DNA of 64,000 nt from Pyrenopolyporus hunteri (taxonomy: Eukaryota > Ascomycota > Sordariomycetes > Xylariales > Hypoxylaceae), in assembly GCA_902806595.1 (NCBI GenBank), contig CADCXC010000038.1, positions 3,782,001-3,846,000 of the forward strand. The letters run 5' to 3'. Numbering within the stretch: the stretch's first letter is position 1; every line of letters starts with the position of its first letter. A program made the translations under genes and the position numbers. The notes beneath the pieces were generated by a model. It had not been told where the DNA came from. It saw only the letters and a program-made list of their open reading frames with translations, and ran no database searches. Shown here in pieces: positions 23,801 to 39,900 of the stretch.

Positions 23801-26800
23801 ATAATATATTTAAATTTTACTTCGTTTATTTTTATTTTTATAAATAATTTTAACATTAAATAACGTTTTATAATAATTTACCTTTTAAATAATTTTCGAA
23901 AATAATTTACATATTAAATATTATTTAATTAATTTTACGGTTTATTATAAATATTTATTACGATATTATACGATCGTTTAACGTTATTTATTAATCGGTA
24001 GTAAAATACGAGACGACTTTGCTATTTATTACGTATATATAAAATTACGGTTTAAAAAATCGTAATTATTTAACGAAATTAAATAATTAATAACGAAAAA
24101 AAAAATATTTATAAATTATAATTTGTTTATTTTTTATTTCTTTTATTAAATTAAAATAAAATAAAATAATAATTACTTATAAATATTAATAATTTAATAA
24201 AAAAAAATCTTAATAAAAATCGATTATTTTAAATATTATATACATTTATTTTAAATTACGACGCGTATTCGTCCTTATATAATTATACCTTCCGTCGAGT
24301 AACTTTTAATTCGTTAATATTTTATTATAATTAATTCGAATTATATTTAATTTCGTTTAATTTACCTCGATATTAAATTATTTTTTTATAAAGTATTTCG
24401 TTTAATGTTAATAACGGTTATTTATTTTCGATAATATAATATTTTAAATAATCTTTTAAAATATAATAATTTTTTTTATATAGATTTAACGAATTATATT
24501 AAATAAAACTTAAAAAATATCGTATAAATTATTTGTTATAAAATTATTACGTTTTCGAAGTTAAAAAGTTATCGAAATTATATTTTTTTAACGATTTTTA
24601 TAGTTTTTATATTAATTATATTAAATTGAAATTCGTTTTATTAATTATATTTATAGCGAAATTAATCGTATTGTTATTTATGTTAGATTATATATAATAA
24701 ACGTAGTTAATTTTTCGATAGTTTTTTTTCGATATAAATATAATACGGTGATTATTTTATTATTCGATAAATTTAATATATTTTCGTTTTAAAATATTAC
24801 CGTAAATAATATAAAACATTATTTAATTAATAATATTATCGTAATCGAATATATTATTATTTATTAAAAATTTAAAATATATTTATAAATATTAAATTAA
24901 TTTTCGTATTAAAATTATTAAAATATTTTATAAAAATTTATAATTTAACGTTTTATTACATTTTTAAATAATTATATTTATTATTATTCGATTTTTTTAT
25001 TTTATTTATTAAAACTTTATTTATAAAATTTAAAAATTTGGTAATTTTATTATTAAATCGTTTCGTTTTTATTCGAATTAATTATAATTACTTTTAATTT
25101 ATTATGTATAATTAATATAAATTATGCGAATGTTATAAAAAATATTTTAACGTCGTAATTCGTTCGAATTAATTATGGTCGAAACTTTAATTTAATTATA
25201 AAAAAAAGGTATTAATTTAATACGTTTACGGATAAAGAAATAAATTTATTAACGTTACATTATAATATTATACGAGAATATACATTAATATTAATATAAA
25301 TTTTAAATTCGACGAAACGAAACTTTTAATATTTATTTATGGATTATATATAATTAAAGTTCGAAACCGTAAATATTTATTTTTTCGCCGTTTTTTTAAA
25401 TCGTTTTTTTTCGAAACGTTACCGTATAATTTTTAGATATTATTTTTTATAAACATTATAAATTAAATTACGGATAATATTTAACTTTAAATACCTTCGA
25501 ATAATCCTTTAAATTTAATTTTTACTTAAATTTTCGAATAAATTTAATATTTATTAATAATTGTTAAAAAATTTATATAATCGATCTTTAATATATTATT
25601 ATTTATTTAAATCGTTAATTTTTTAAATTATATTATTTTTAAAGTAAATTCGAATTAAAAGCGGTAAGTTAATTTTAACATCTTAAATATATTATAAGTA
25701 GTTTAAAATTTTTTTATCGCGTATATTTCGATAGTATATAAATTCGCGTATATGTTTTATAAATTCTTTAATATAAGTAATTTATTCGTAATAAAAATAC
25801 CTTTATTATTATAACTTTCGTTCGAAAAATCGTAACGATACATTAATTTTAAATCGTTTTTTTTTTAAATATTTAATAATTCGAAAATATAATAATTTTA
25901 TTTAAAAAAATCGAAATATTTTTATTTTAATATTATCGATATTATATTTCTTTTAATGGACATTTTATTCGGATAAATATTATTAAAATATCCGATAATT
26001 AACTTTAAAATTATATTCGTTTCGAAGTTTATAAAAAATTTATATTTATGAGATTTTATCATTTAAATATTAATTAACGATTAAATTTTTATATAATTTT
26101 AAATCTATTTTAAATCGTAATATATTAATTTTATTAACTTAAATATATAACCATCGAAAAAAAACGAAAGTAAATAAAAAAAATAATTATAATAAAAAAT
26201 TATAAATTAAAATATAAAACTTTTCGTAATATTAATTAATATAAATAATATAAAATAATGTAATTTATATTAATAAAAGGTTAAAAAAAACTCGATAATC
26301 GATTATACGAAATTATTTATAAATCGTTTATTTAATTACGAAGTTATATTTATTTAAATTCGTAATAATAAAACTTATATATAATATAAAAAAAGGCGTT
26401 TTTTACGGATATTATTTAAATTTATTACGGGATTTTAATATAATTTTAATTTAAAAATTTAAAATTAAATTATTTTAATTTATATATATCGATAATTAAA
26501 TATTTTAAAATATAAGTTAAAATCATTATTAAAAAATTAAATTACCTACTTTTTATAAAAAAAATACCCTTAATGTATATTAATTAAAATAAATTTAAAA
26601 TATTTAACTTTTTATAAATTATTAATTTAAGTATATAATAAAAAAAAGTACTTTTATTTACGATTAAAAAGTAATTATTAAAAATTATTAATAAGACGTT
26701 TTTATTAATACGTAATAAAATATATAATAAAGCTTTTTAATTTTTATTAACGAAATTCGATATTTTTTTTTAACACGTAATAAAGTTTTTTTTAATAAAT

Positions 26801-29593
26801 ATTTCGATTTCGAATTAATATTTTACATTAATATTAATAATCGAACTTCGATTATTAATAATTAAATAAGATTTTAATTATCGGTGGTAATTTTATTTAA
26901 TTTTTAAAAACGTTACGTAATATTGTAAAATCTTCGATAATAATAAATAAACTTTTATATTTAATCGAAATGTCGAAACGTTCGAAATAATCGTTATTAT
27001 ATATAATAATAATTAACTCGAAAAAAAAATCGAAAAAATAAAATTATTTATCGTTTTATTTTACGATAATATTATATTTAATATTAAAATAATTTATATA
27101 ATGTATTTAAATATTTAAATAATAATTAATATCGTAAGTTAATTTATTTAACGTTCGATATTTTTAAATTTTTAATACGATTATTAAATCGATAAATATT
27201 ATTTATATTTTAATAATAATTAATTTCGACATATATAAAAAAAATATAAAATAGATATTATTAAAAATATATAATAAAAAAAAAAACTTATTTTATAAAA
27301 AAATCATTCGATTTTTTAACGATAATTACCGTTAATAATGTTTTATTTATTTTTTTTTTTTTCATTAATTTATTATTAACGAATGGAAAAAAAAATACGA
27401 AAAATTTAAAAAATTATTAAATTTTTCGAACCCGTTAAACCCGTTAAATTTGTTACTTTTTTATTAATTTATTACTTTTTTAAGTTTAAATTTTATTATT
27501 ATTTATACGCACCGACTTAGATTTAATATTAAATTTTATTATATATAACTTTAAATTAATTTTATTATAAGTAAAAAAGTTAAATATAATTTAATTACGT
27601 TAAATAACTTTTTTTTATTTAACATCGAGGCGGTTATTATAAATATATTAAAAAGATATAATAATATATAAAAAAAAAACGCTCGTTATAAAATAAATAA
27701 AAAGATTTATTTTAAACGAAACGATATAATAATTAAATTATAAATTAAGTTATTTTTTTATTAATATTACATTAATAATATCGGGAAGGAAATAACGTTT
27801 ATTTTAATTTACGTAACGAAAATTTATATATTTATTAAAAATTTTATTTAATATTACGTTAATATATATCGACATAAAATAAACGAACGTTATAATTTTT
27901 TATTTTAAATTTTTTCGCCTTTTATACGATTAATTCGTAAATAATATAATCTGTAAATTTAACTTTAATAAACGGAAATTTTATAAATAAATTAAAAATA
28001 TAAAATTTATTTCGAAGGTAATTTTATTGCGATTTAATAAAATTACTTTATTATAATTAAAAAATTATAAAAAAATAAAAATAAACCATTTATTAAATTT
28101 AAAAATAAACCTTTAAAAAATCTTAAAAAATGTTATTATATATATATTATTTACGATTTATATAATTATATATTAAAATCGTATAAAACCCCTTCTTTAA
28201 AAATATAATATTAACGATTTATTACTTTTTTTTTATTTGTTTATATTTACGTAAAAGATTATAACTTAAAATAAAAACTCGAATAATAATTTATTTTTTA
28301 ATAATTTAAAATTTCCGTTATTATAATCGAATTTCGATTTGTATTTTATTTCGTTATTACCGTTCGATAAGTTATAAAAAATAATTTTTTCGAATTAAAA
28401 TAAAAAATCGTTTTAAATTCGTTTTTAAATATATAATAAAATGATAAAAATTAATTAATTTTTTAAAATTAATTAAAAAAATCGTTAATATTTAATAAAA
28501 AATAACCGAATTTATTATATGTATTAACATTTCATCGACGCGAATTTTTATCGATCTTACATTCGATAATAACGACTTTTTAAATATTATAATTGTCGTC
28601 GAAAAAAAAAAATAATTTTTTCCATCGCGAAAATTAAAAAAATTAAAATAAAATGAAATAATTATATTAATATAATAAATAAAATAAATTATAAATTTCG
28701 ATAAAAACTTATTTATAATAATTAATATTATATCGATTAAAAAAATCCCTGTATTTTATAATTATTAAACCATCGTTAAACGAATTATTTAAACGAAAAA
28801 GTCGAACGTATCGTTTCTAAATAAAAAATCGAAAAAATTTACATAAAATATTATAATTATCGTCGATAAAAAACGATTTAATAATTTTTCGTAAAATTTA
28901 AAATTACTTATTATATTAAAAAAGTCGAATCCCCGTATCGAATTATCGTTAATTAACGAAAAATTACATTTATTTATCGACATCGATATAAATTTTATTA
29001 CCGCCTTAAATCTTTGTAATCGTAACCGTTTTAATAAAATACTTATTAATAAATTTTTTATACCCCCATTTATATATTTTTTACGATAATATAATACATT
29101 TATTAAAAAACATAAAATTATATAACCGTTAATTAAATTTATTAAATTTATAAATTGTAATTTTCGATTAATTAATATCGATAAAAATTTTAATAATAAT
29201 TTATAAAAAAATTAAAATTAATTAACTTCGTAATTTATTTAAAAAGTATTAAATAATAAATATAATATTCGTCGATAAATATTATTATTTAAATTTAAAT
29301 ATTATAAAAAATTTACACGTAAAAAATTTTTATAAATTCGTTAAAATTAAATAAATTAAATTAAAATAATTTATCGATATAATTATAACTATAATATATT
29401 ATTTTAATCGATATTTATAAATATATACTTACATTTTTTTAATTTTTTTTCCCCGCTTTTTTTTTAAAATATACGAATTTATTAAATTAAATATTTAAAT
29501 AAATATATAATTTTTATTTACGATTTTAACATTTAAATATTTATAAAAAAATATAATTTTAATATAACACGGTTATTTATTACTGTTACCGTT

Positions 29594-29617
29594 ATTATTA
29601 TTATTATTATTATTATT
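29594..29617. repeat. (ATT)n microsatellite
   Basis: About eight ATT units inside the AT-rich block. Confidence 0.8.
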
Positions 29618-30065
29618 TTATACGCCCGTTTTTTATTACATCGTCGATTATTTAACGCCGTTAAAATACCGTATAACGTCGTAATATAAATTTTATTTTT
29701 ATAATTAAATAAATATAAATGAAATTTTAAATTAAATCTATATAAATACTTATTTATTTAATAAATTCATTTAAATTTTAATCGAAATTTATTTTTTATT
29801 TTAAAATAAAAATTTAATATTTAAAATTAAAAAAAAAAATAAAATAATTAATAAAAACGAAAAATAATTAATAAAATTGATTTAAATTATAATTAATTTA
29901 AACTTTTTAATATAATTTAACGTATTTTATTTTAAAAATTAAAATACATTTTTTAAAACGAATTTAATTTTTATAACTATTATTTTAACTACGACTTTTA
30001 CTACGATTTATACCACGATTTAATTTTTTACAATTCCTTTTACTTAATAATTTTTATTATATATG

Positions 30066-30332
30066 TCGACCATTATATCAATTATTATATTAATTATTAT
30101 ATCGACTATTATATCTACTATTATATCGACCACCGCTATACCGACCACCGTTATACCAACCACCGCTATATCGACCACCGCTACACCGACCACCGCTACA
30201 CCAACCACCACTACACCGACCATTACTACACCGACGCTACTATATTAACCGTTACCATACCTATTATTATACCTACTACTACACCTACCACCATTATATC
30301 GATTACCATACCTATTATTATACTCATTATTA
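30066..30332. repeat. 15-bp minisatellite, CpA-rich island in the RIP block
   Basis: About 18 imperfect 15-bp units. The central ones read ACCGACCACCGCTAT or ACCAACCACCGCTAC; the flanking ones are decayed to TATCGACTATTATAT-type forms. On the plus strand it encodes only Thr/Ile/Pro repeats, on the minus strand a Gly/Ser/Tyr-rich repeat. The central part keeps many CpA and CpC sites that are almost absent around it. Confidence 0.8.
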
Positions 30333-32435
30333 TATAAATATTTCGTGTCTTTCGAACGAATTTTTATTTACTTTTTATAATTTTCTTTTAATAATAAATT
30401 AAAAAATAAAAAATTAATTATTTAAAAATATATTATTTATAAATTAAATAACCATATAACATTAATTATATAATACGATTATAACTAAAAAAATTCCTCC
30501 GTTCGTATATTTAAATAATTTTAATTTTATTAATATTATATTCGTTTATTTAAATAATTAAAATAATTAACATTATTAATTAAAATAAATATATTTTTAC
30601 TACGTTTAATTTATATATTATCGAAAAATATTTATTAAAATTAAATTTATAATAATAACCTTTAATAATAATTTTATTAATTATACTTTATTATAAATAA
30701 TTAATAAAATTAATTAAAAATTAAATTATTACGGTAAATTTATTAACGTAAATAATAAAAGTTAAAATAAGTTAAAAAAACATCCTTTATTATCTTTAAT
30801 TATAATAAACTTTAAAATTAATTAATTCGTTAATTTATCGACTTTTTTTATTTTTGCGTTCGATTAAAACCTTAACGACGTAAATAACGATTAACGGTTA
30901 AATTTAAAGTTTAAAATAATAAAAAATAATAAAAATATAAACTTTTTTTTCGAAGTAAATAAATTAATAACGTTAATAATAACCGTCATTTTTTTTAATT
31001 TAATATCCGAAATACTTATATTATAAATTACTTCGAAAATTTATTATATCGATTATTTAAATAATTTCGACGACGGTAAAAATTTACGTATAAAAATAAA
31101 CGATAAAATTATATTATAATAACGATAAAATCGTATACGCTTCGAAAAAAGATTATAAAAATTAAAATTATTATTAAAATTTACCGTAAATAACTTTACC
31201 ATTAATTATAATAATTTTTTATTACAAATATACGAAAACGATTATTTAATTTCCTTTAAATTCCTCGATTCATTTTTTATTTAAAATATTAATAAAAATA
31301 TAAATATATTTTTTACTATTATAATATATTTAAAATAAAAACGTTTAATCGTATAAACGTAAATATAAATATTACGATAAAAAAACTCGTAATTATTAAA
31401 AAAATTCGCATTAAAATACCTTATAATATAAAAGCCGTAAAAAAAAAATACCGTATTAATATATATTTATAATAAATAATTCGACGTTTTAAATAGTTAT
31501 AAAACTAGGAAAATTAATTATTTAAAATTTAATAATAAATACGATATTATTTTTTATTATTTATTAACATATAATATCGTTATACGAATATCGATTTATT
31601 AAAATTTAATAATATAATCGATGATTTTACGTTTATCGCGTCGTTAATTAAAAGTAATATATATAATTTTTTAAAGAATAAAAAACGTTTAAATAATAAA
31701 AAATAGCGTAAATAACTTTTTTACGACGCGATTAAAAATCTAAATTTTTTTTATAAAAATAATATTATATATCGTAATATTATAATTTTTAATATTTTTA
31801 TAACTCGAAATAATAATATTTTTTTTTTTTAAATAATATTAATCGATAATTTTAATAAAATTATTATAAAAAAAAAAAATAAATAAATCGAAATTAATCC
31901 TCGTATTATTTTCGCTTTCGAAGTTATTAAATGTAGAAATTTAAATTATATTAACGCGATTAACGTATAAATTTTTACGATAACGTATATCGATATTTTT
32001 TTCCGAGATATTTTATCGATTAATTAAATAAATAAAAGGTTATATAAAAAATTAATAAATAGCTTTAAACGTAAAAAAAACGAAAAATTTATAATATCGA
32101 TTAAATATCGTATATTATAAAAAATATTATATTAAAATTTTATAAATAAACTTATAATAAAATAAATCGTAATCGATTCGTTTTAAATAATCGACTTTTA
32201 ATTTATAAAAAAAGTAACGTAATTAAATTTACGGATTTTTAAATTAAAGTTTTATTTATAATATATTAAAAATTTAAATTTATTATTAAATATACGTAAG
32301 TTTTTTAATATTTTAAAAAGTAATCGTTTTAATGTATTAATTTAATATTTTTTTAAAAATATCGTAACTTAATAATCGTTCGTATAAAATAAATAATAAA
32401 TATTAAACATAATAATATTAATTTAATTTATTTAT

Positions 32436-32550
32436 ATCGAAACGTCGATCGACTTTACTTTTAATATATTTATATAAAATCGCGGTTTAAATTTCTTTTT
32501 TTTTTTTTAATATTAATAAAATTTAATTTTAATTTATTGTATTATACACT
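32436..32550 (+). repeat. Repeat family 2 (LTR-like), copy 2
   Basis: TCGAAACGTCGATCGAC, then TTATATAAAATCGCGGTTT, a T-rich tract and AATATTAATAAAATTTAATT. It lies about 8.77 kb after copy 1, measured at the poly-T tract. Confidence 0.65.
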
Positions 32551-34700
32551 TTATTATTATCGTAATATTTATTTAACATCATTAATTTATTATAAATATA
32601 TTAAATTATAAAATTTATATTTTATAATAAATATTTTTATAATAATAAATAATTTTATATTATAAATACACTTTTTTATATTTATATTAATTATAATATA
32701 TTTATTAAATTTTACCGTACGATATTAAAACGTTAATATAATTATAAAAAAGATTAATACGCTTATAATAAAAAATTATTTATTATTATAAAAATAACTT
32801 TAAAAGGTTTATACGTTTATAAAATATATTTTATTACGAATTAAAAAATTAAATAAAAACGAAAAAAATAAAATATATTAATATTACGAAAAAAAAAAAA
32901 AAAAATTTAACCGTAATTCGAAAAGATGTAAATTTTATATATATTTATTATAACGTTATAAAATCGACCATTTATTTAATGTAATTTTATTTTAAAAAAC
33001 CCTTGTAATAATAATTTTTTTCTACGTTTATATAATTTTTAATAATTAAAATAAACGTATATTTATTAACTTAACCGTTATAAAAACTTTTTATAATTTT
33101 ATCGACGTCGTTTTAAAAGAATTTACGTTTAAAGTCGATAAAATTCGACTTAAATCGATAATTATTAAAAGTAAGTATAATTATATATTTAAATTAATTA
33201 AACTTTTATTAAATAATACCCGAAAATTATTTATTAACTTATTTTTTAATTAATAAATAAAAATATTAATTTTTATAAATCGAAATAATTTTAATTTAAC
33301 ATTTGAATTTATAATATAATTATTAATAAATCGCGCGAAAATATTATACTTTTTATAATAAAATATTAATTAATATTTAAATATTTAAATAATTAAATAT
33401 AAAAAAAAAAATAAAGATTATTTATAATATTTCGAATCGAACCTTAAAACGAGTGTCGAAAACGTCGAATCGAATATTTATTCGCGTGTTAAAATCGGTA
33501 ATACGCGTATTTATATAATTAAAATATATATTTATATAATTAAAACGTATATTAATATTAATAATACTTTTTTTACACATATTAATATAAATTTATAAAT
33601 AAAGATATTTATATTACCTTATATTTATTATAATACGTTTAAAATTTATTAACTTTATTACACGGTTAATATATTTACTATTTTCGAAACTTTATTATTA
33701 AACGAAATTATAAATTACGCTATAATAAAAAAATCAAATTATAAGTTAAATTATTTTATAAAATCGAAGTTAATATCTTCCATTTTAATGTTAATTATTT
33801 AAATTATATATAAAAAAATTATTTAAATAAATAATAAAATAAAAAAAAATATAGAAAAAAATTAAAATATAAAAAATAAATTCGACACGTTTTATTATAA
33901 TTTTATTTTAATATTTAAAAGTACGTATTATATCTATATATACTTTAATATATTTAATATATATAATATAATAATATAAATATAAAATAAACGGTATATA
34001 TAAATAAATTAAATAATTTTTTAAATTAAATAAATATATATAAAATTTAAAATAAATAAAACTTAAATTTATAAAGTATTTATTAATATAATTAATATAT
34101 GTAATATAATAATATAAAAATAAAATAAATAAAATATAAAGATAAAAAAATATATATAAATTAAAATAAAAAAAAACTTTATATAATATTTAAAATATAA
34201 TAAATTAATTAAAAAAAATAATAAAATCGCAAATAAAAATACCGTATTATATAATATAAAATTAAAAAAATATATATTAATTAAAAATAATATAATTTCG
34301 AATAAAAATACCCGGGTTATTTTATATATTATACATTATATAAAATTTAAAAAAATATAATTTTAATAAAAATAATATAACTTCGAATAAAAATATTATT
34401 TAATATTATTAATTAATAAAATAAAACTTTATTTCGAGAAAAAAAAACGTTAAAAAATTAAAATATTAAAATATATTACTTTATATAAATTAATATATAA
34501 TGATATTTAAATTACTTATTTTATTATTTACTATTAATATAATTAATCGAAATTTAATATCTACTTCGAAAAAAAATTCGAAATAAAAATTATATCTACA
34601 TTTATTATTTTTTATAACGTCGCGATTTTTTATTATAAAAGTTAATTAAAATAGATATTAATAAGTAAAAATATTATAAATATTTAATTAAAAAATCGAA

Positions 34701-34733
34701 TTAATAATTAATAATTAATAATTAATAATTAAT
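34701..34733. repeat. (TTAATAA)n microsatellite
   Basis: About 4.7 units of a 7-bp AT repeat in the AT-rich block. Confidence 0.75.
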
Positions 34734-35066
34734 TTAAAAAACCTAAATAAATAATATAAAAACTACGAATTTTAAATGGTAAATTATATATACGATACAT
34801 CTCGAAAAAAACGTTATCGTAACATTTATTCGCTTACTTTTTATATATAATATTTTTCTTTTAATTATTAATTTAATTAATTTTATAACCGTAATTTTTT
34901 AATTTTTTATAACGGAATAATTTTATATTTATTTAATAAACTTTTAATATATTAATATATTCGATATTTATATATATTTATATAAAAAAAAACTATACGT
35001 ATTTTTTCGACATCGAAAAATTATATATTTTATATAATTTTAATATTACATCGTATATATTTAAGT

Positions 35067-35088
35067 AAATAAATAAATAAATAAATAA
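35067..35088. repeat. (AAAT)n microsatellite
   Basis: About five AAAT units in the AT-rich block. Confidence 0.75.
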
Positions 35089-36936
35089 TTACCATTATTT
35101 TTTATATTAATTTTTATAACGTTAAATAATTTTATATATATACCCGTATAATAATTATATTAAAAATCCGTTACTTTTAAATTATAACATTTCCCTTAAA
35201 TTATTTACGTAATAAATTATAACGCGTTATTAATTTCTATTATTCGAATTATTTTAATTTAAAACCGTTATTTATTTTTAATATTTTTAATAATAATAAT
35301 ATCGATTATATAATTACATATTACGTTTTATATATAATAGTTAAAAACGTTTAATTTTCGAACGAAATAAAATAAAATAATTAATTATATGTTTTTTTTT
35401 TCGAAATTATAAACTTAATTTTTATTATTATACTTTTAAACGATATTTTACGGAGAAATCATTATTTTTTTTACGTTTTAAATTATAATAATAATAATTA
35501 TAAATAATATTTATAATTATTAAATATATTAAATATTTAATTATTAATAAAAAATACTTAAATCGTTATTTTATATATTTAAACTTCGACTATTAACGTT
35601 TTTTTATTAAATTATCGCCGTTTTAATAAACTTTTATAGATAATTACGAAAAAAATAATAATAATAACGATAAAAACGAAAATAATAAAAATAAAAATTC
35701 TTTTATTTAATTACGTCGATAAATACATTCGATAATTCGTTTGTAATCGAACCGTTTATATATGAAATAATCGCACCGCCGTTTAAAATCGCTTAAACCC
35801 GAACGAAATTAACTATAATTAAAATTTTTTCGAAAATTCTTTCGATAATTTTTTATCGAAACTTATCGTATTACCGAAATATTTATCGAGTTTTATTTAA
35901 ATTACGTCGTTTTTTTAATAATAAAAAATTAATTTAATTAAAATATAATATATAAATATGTTAATAACATTAAATTAAAACGAAATAATCTTTTTAATAC
36001 GTCGATAAATCTTTTATTTATTCGTTAAAATATTTATTATTTTTTAAACTAAAATTATTTTACTTTTATTTTTAAACGTATTAAACGTTATTTACTTACA
36101 TTAATTATTTATATGTTTTAATTTTCGTTAAACGAAAAAAAGATAAATTTAAAAATAATTAATTTATATTATAATTTACGATATTTATTCGTTAATAAAA
36201 TTCCCATCGAATATTTTTTCGTTTATTTTATATAATTTATTTTTAACGATTTTACCGTATTATTTTAAATTAATACCGCCGTTAAAAAAGAAAATTTTAA
36301 TTTATTTTTTATTTTTATTTATCTTAAAAAAAAGCTATAAATAAAAGATTAAATTATTAAAAACACCGATTATAAACTTCGAATCGAAACTTATAAAACC
36401 CGTACTTTTATAAGTAATAAACGTAACGTAAATAAGGTAAAAATCGATATTAATATATTTTACGATAAATATTTTAACGTTAAATTTTATAATAACTCGT
36501 TTAAAAACCTAAAAATATTTTTTCGATCGTTTAATAATAATTTTAATTTAAATAAAATCACCGAAGATAAAATCATTATTATTAAAGATAATATATCCGA
36601 TATTTTTAATTTTAACGACTTCGATTTTTATAATATCGATAAATATTTCGAAAAAAAGCTTTATAAAAATATATAACTTAATATATTTAAAAATAACCGT
36701 TCATTTAAGGGTCGGGATTCGATAATATTATTTCGATTGCTTAATTATAATAAATATAATTATTTATCGAAATATCTAAAATTATTATTTCGATTATTTA
36801 ATTATATTAATTTAAATAAATATTTAAATTTAAGTTAAAATATTTAATTTAAATTAAATTTATCGTTATCGATAAAAAATATAAAAAATTTTAAAAATAA
36901 GGGAAATATAAAAGTAAATAATATTAGTTTTATTTA

Positions 36937-36970
36937 AAATAAAAATAAAAATAAAAATAAAAATAAAAAT
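36937..36970. repeat. (AAAAAT)n microsatellite
   Basis: About five to six units of a 6-bp repeat in the AT-rich block. Confidence 0.7.
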
Positions 36971-39900
36971 ATCGTAATTCGACGCTATAAAAATAATAAA
37001 TATCGGGATAAATTTAATCGTAATTTTAAAAATAATTTAACTTTAATTCGTTTTTTTTAATTATAAATTATATTTAAAATATCTTTAAATTTTTATTTCG
37101 AAAATTTTTTCCCGTAAAAAAAATTAATTACGTTATAATTTATAAACTATAATTATAAACTTTTAATTATAAAAATATATAATTTATGATAATAACTATA
37201 ATAACAATAATAATAAAAATAATTTTATCGTTTTACGTAATAGTAAATACGTATAAATTTAACCCTAACATATATAAATAACCGATTAAATTATTTTTTA
37301 TTTTTTTTTTTATATTTTTATTTAATTAAATAAATTAAATATATAAGGACATAAATAAATTAATAAAGATTAAATATTTAATTTTTATTAAACGTTATTT
37401 TTTTTTTATATTTTTTTTTTTCGTTTTTTTTTAATATTAAATTTTTAATATCGATATTATATTTATTTTATATTTAACATTTTAATATTATATCGTATTT
37501 ATTATATTAATAATAAAATAAACCTCGAACTTTTTATTTAATATACCCCTTTTTTTAATAAAACTTATTATAATAAATTAAAATATTAAGTTATTATTTA
37601 TTATTTTAATTATAAAACGCTAATTTTAATATTATTTTTTCGAACTTTTAATCGAAATTTTATCGAAACTTATAATATATATTATAATTTAATTTATTAT
37701 ATTTATTATATCGTTATTAATAATATATATAAAAACGATAAAAATTTAAACTTTAATTTAAAAAATCCATTTTTATTTTAATTTTTTAATTTTATAATTA
37801 TTTACATTATTTTTATCGATTATATTTTACTATTAAATCGATATTATTTCTATTATTTCGATTATAATAATAATAAATTATATACATATTTTTAATATAT
37901 ATTTTTATATCAATTAATTTATTAAATAACCTATATTTTATTATTTTAAATTTTATAAAATAAACATTTCCTTTTATTTTTTTTAAACCGTAATAAAAAA
38001 TACTTTCGTTTTAAATAAATTTTTTAATAAACTTTTTCGTATATAATTTTAATCGAATATTTTATATCGTTATATTATATTTTACATATATTTAAAATAA
38101 TTATATTATTCTTAAAAATACGAATATTTAAATAAAGAAAAACGACATACGAAGATTTTTCCTAACCTATAAAATTAATATTACATATACTTTTAATAAT
38201 AATAAAATATACTTTTATAATAACATCTATTATTTTTTCGATTATAACGCTTTTATAATTTTCCCGAAATTCGATAAAAACGTAAATAATTATTATTATT
38301 TATATACGTACGTATTAAACCTTTTAAATAAATTTAACGATTTCGATATAAAAACGTTTATATATTACTATAATATTTTTTTAATATCGATTTTTTAAAT
38401 ATTTATAAAATATTTATTTATTAAATTAATTTAAAATTTTTATAATAAATATACTTTTATTATATTTAATAATATCGAAGAAAACGATATATTTTTTATT
38501 AATTTCATTAATATTAACAAAAGTTTAAAAAGAATTATTTAAAATTTTTTTTCGATTAAATTTAACGAATTAAATATTAAAATTATTAATATAAGAAAAT
38601 CGGGTTTTTTTATTATTAGGTAATAACGTCGTTATAATTAAATTAATATTAATTATAATTATATTAATTACGATTTTTACGATAATAAATATACGGGATT
38701 AAATAACGATAATAATTTTAAATCGAACTTCGAATTTAATAATTATAACTTTAAAAAAAAATTCGAAAATAATTTAAACGATTACTTTAATAAATTTAAT
38801 CCTTTAAATAATTTATAAAATTTTAATAAAATTAATATTTATACGTTTTTTATAGTTAATCGAACTTTAGATTTATTATTTTCCGTAATATTTTATAATA
38901 ATAACGATAAAAGTTTTATTAACGAAAATCACTACATTTTTTTTAAATATAACGACGTTAAAATCCTTTCGAAATTTATTTTTCGACTTTTAAAATATAA
39001 ATCTTTTAGGGAAAATTAAATATATATTTATTTTTTTAAATTTACGTTATTAAATTTACGTTTTTAAATATATATATTATTAAGTTTATTTTTTTAAATA
39101 TATAAGTTTATAAAATAAATTTAAATAATTAAGTTTTTAAATATTATAAAAATATATATTATAGTCGATAAATTAATATTAAAATTATTTTATAATTTAA
39201 TAAATTATATAAATACTTATAAAAATTATAAATATAAAAGAAAAAATAAATAAAAATTATTTTTATTATATAATATATTACGAAAAATATAAATAAAATA
39301 AAATTAAATAAAATTTTTAATTTTTCGATATAATAACTTTTATAAAATTTAGATATAAATTAATTAATAAAAGATAATAATATTAATAATAATTTTATTT
39401 ACATAATTATACCTTTTTATATATTTTTACATATAAATTTTATTTAATCGATATTAATAAAAAATTTAACGTAATAAATTTTTTAAAATTATTAAATTAT
39501 TTAAAAAATATATAATAAATAATTATCGATTATAAAAAACCTCGAAATAAACCCTTTTAAAAAAACTTAAATTAATATTAAATAATTATTAAATATAACT
39601 TTAACGATAACGACGTAATAAAACGATATATTTTTTAATATAAGTTATATAATTAAAAAACATTAAATAATTAAACTTCGATTTGTACGTAAATTACTAT
39701 CGAAACTTTAAAATGATAACGTATTTTATTTAAATAATTTAAACGATTTATTTAATGATATAGGTTAAAATTGTTAAAAAGATTAAAATTAAAAAAGAAA
39801 ATAAAAAGTAATAACGATACGAAAAAAGCCGTTAATAATATATAAAATATAATAATATCGAAATTTTTTTTAATTATTAAAGTATAAATAACGAGATTAT

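Noticed and set aside
28789..28983. 64-codon frame inside the AT-rich block
   Set aside because: Phe/Asn/Ile-rich translation of about 10%-GC DNA; no gene expected to survive there.
30063..30248. Thr/Ile/Pro repeat frame
   Set aside because: Product of the 15-bp minisatellite; length a multiple of three keeps it open by default.
30066..30332. Minisatellite as a CRISPR array
   Set aside because: Eukaryotic context, 15-bp units without spacers.
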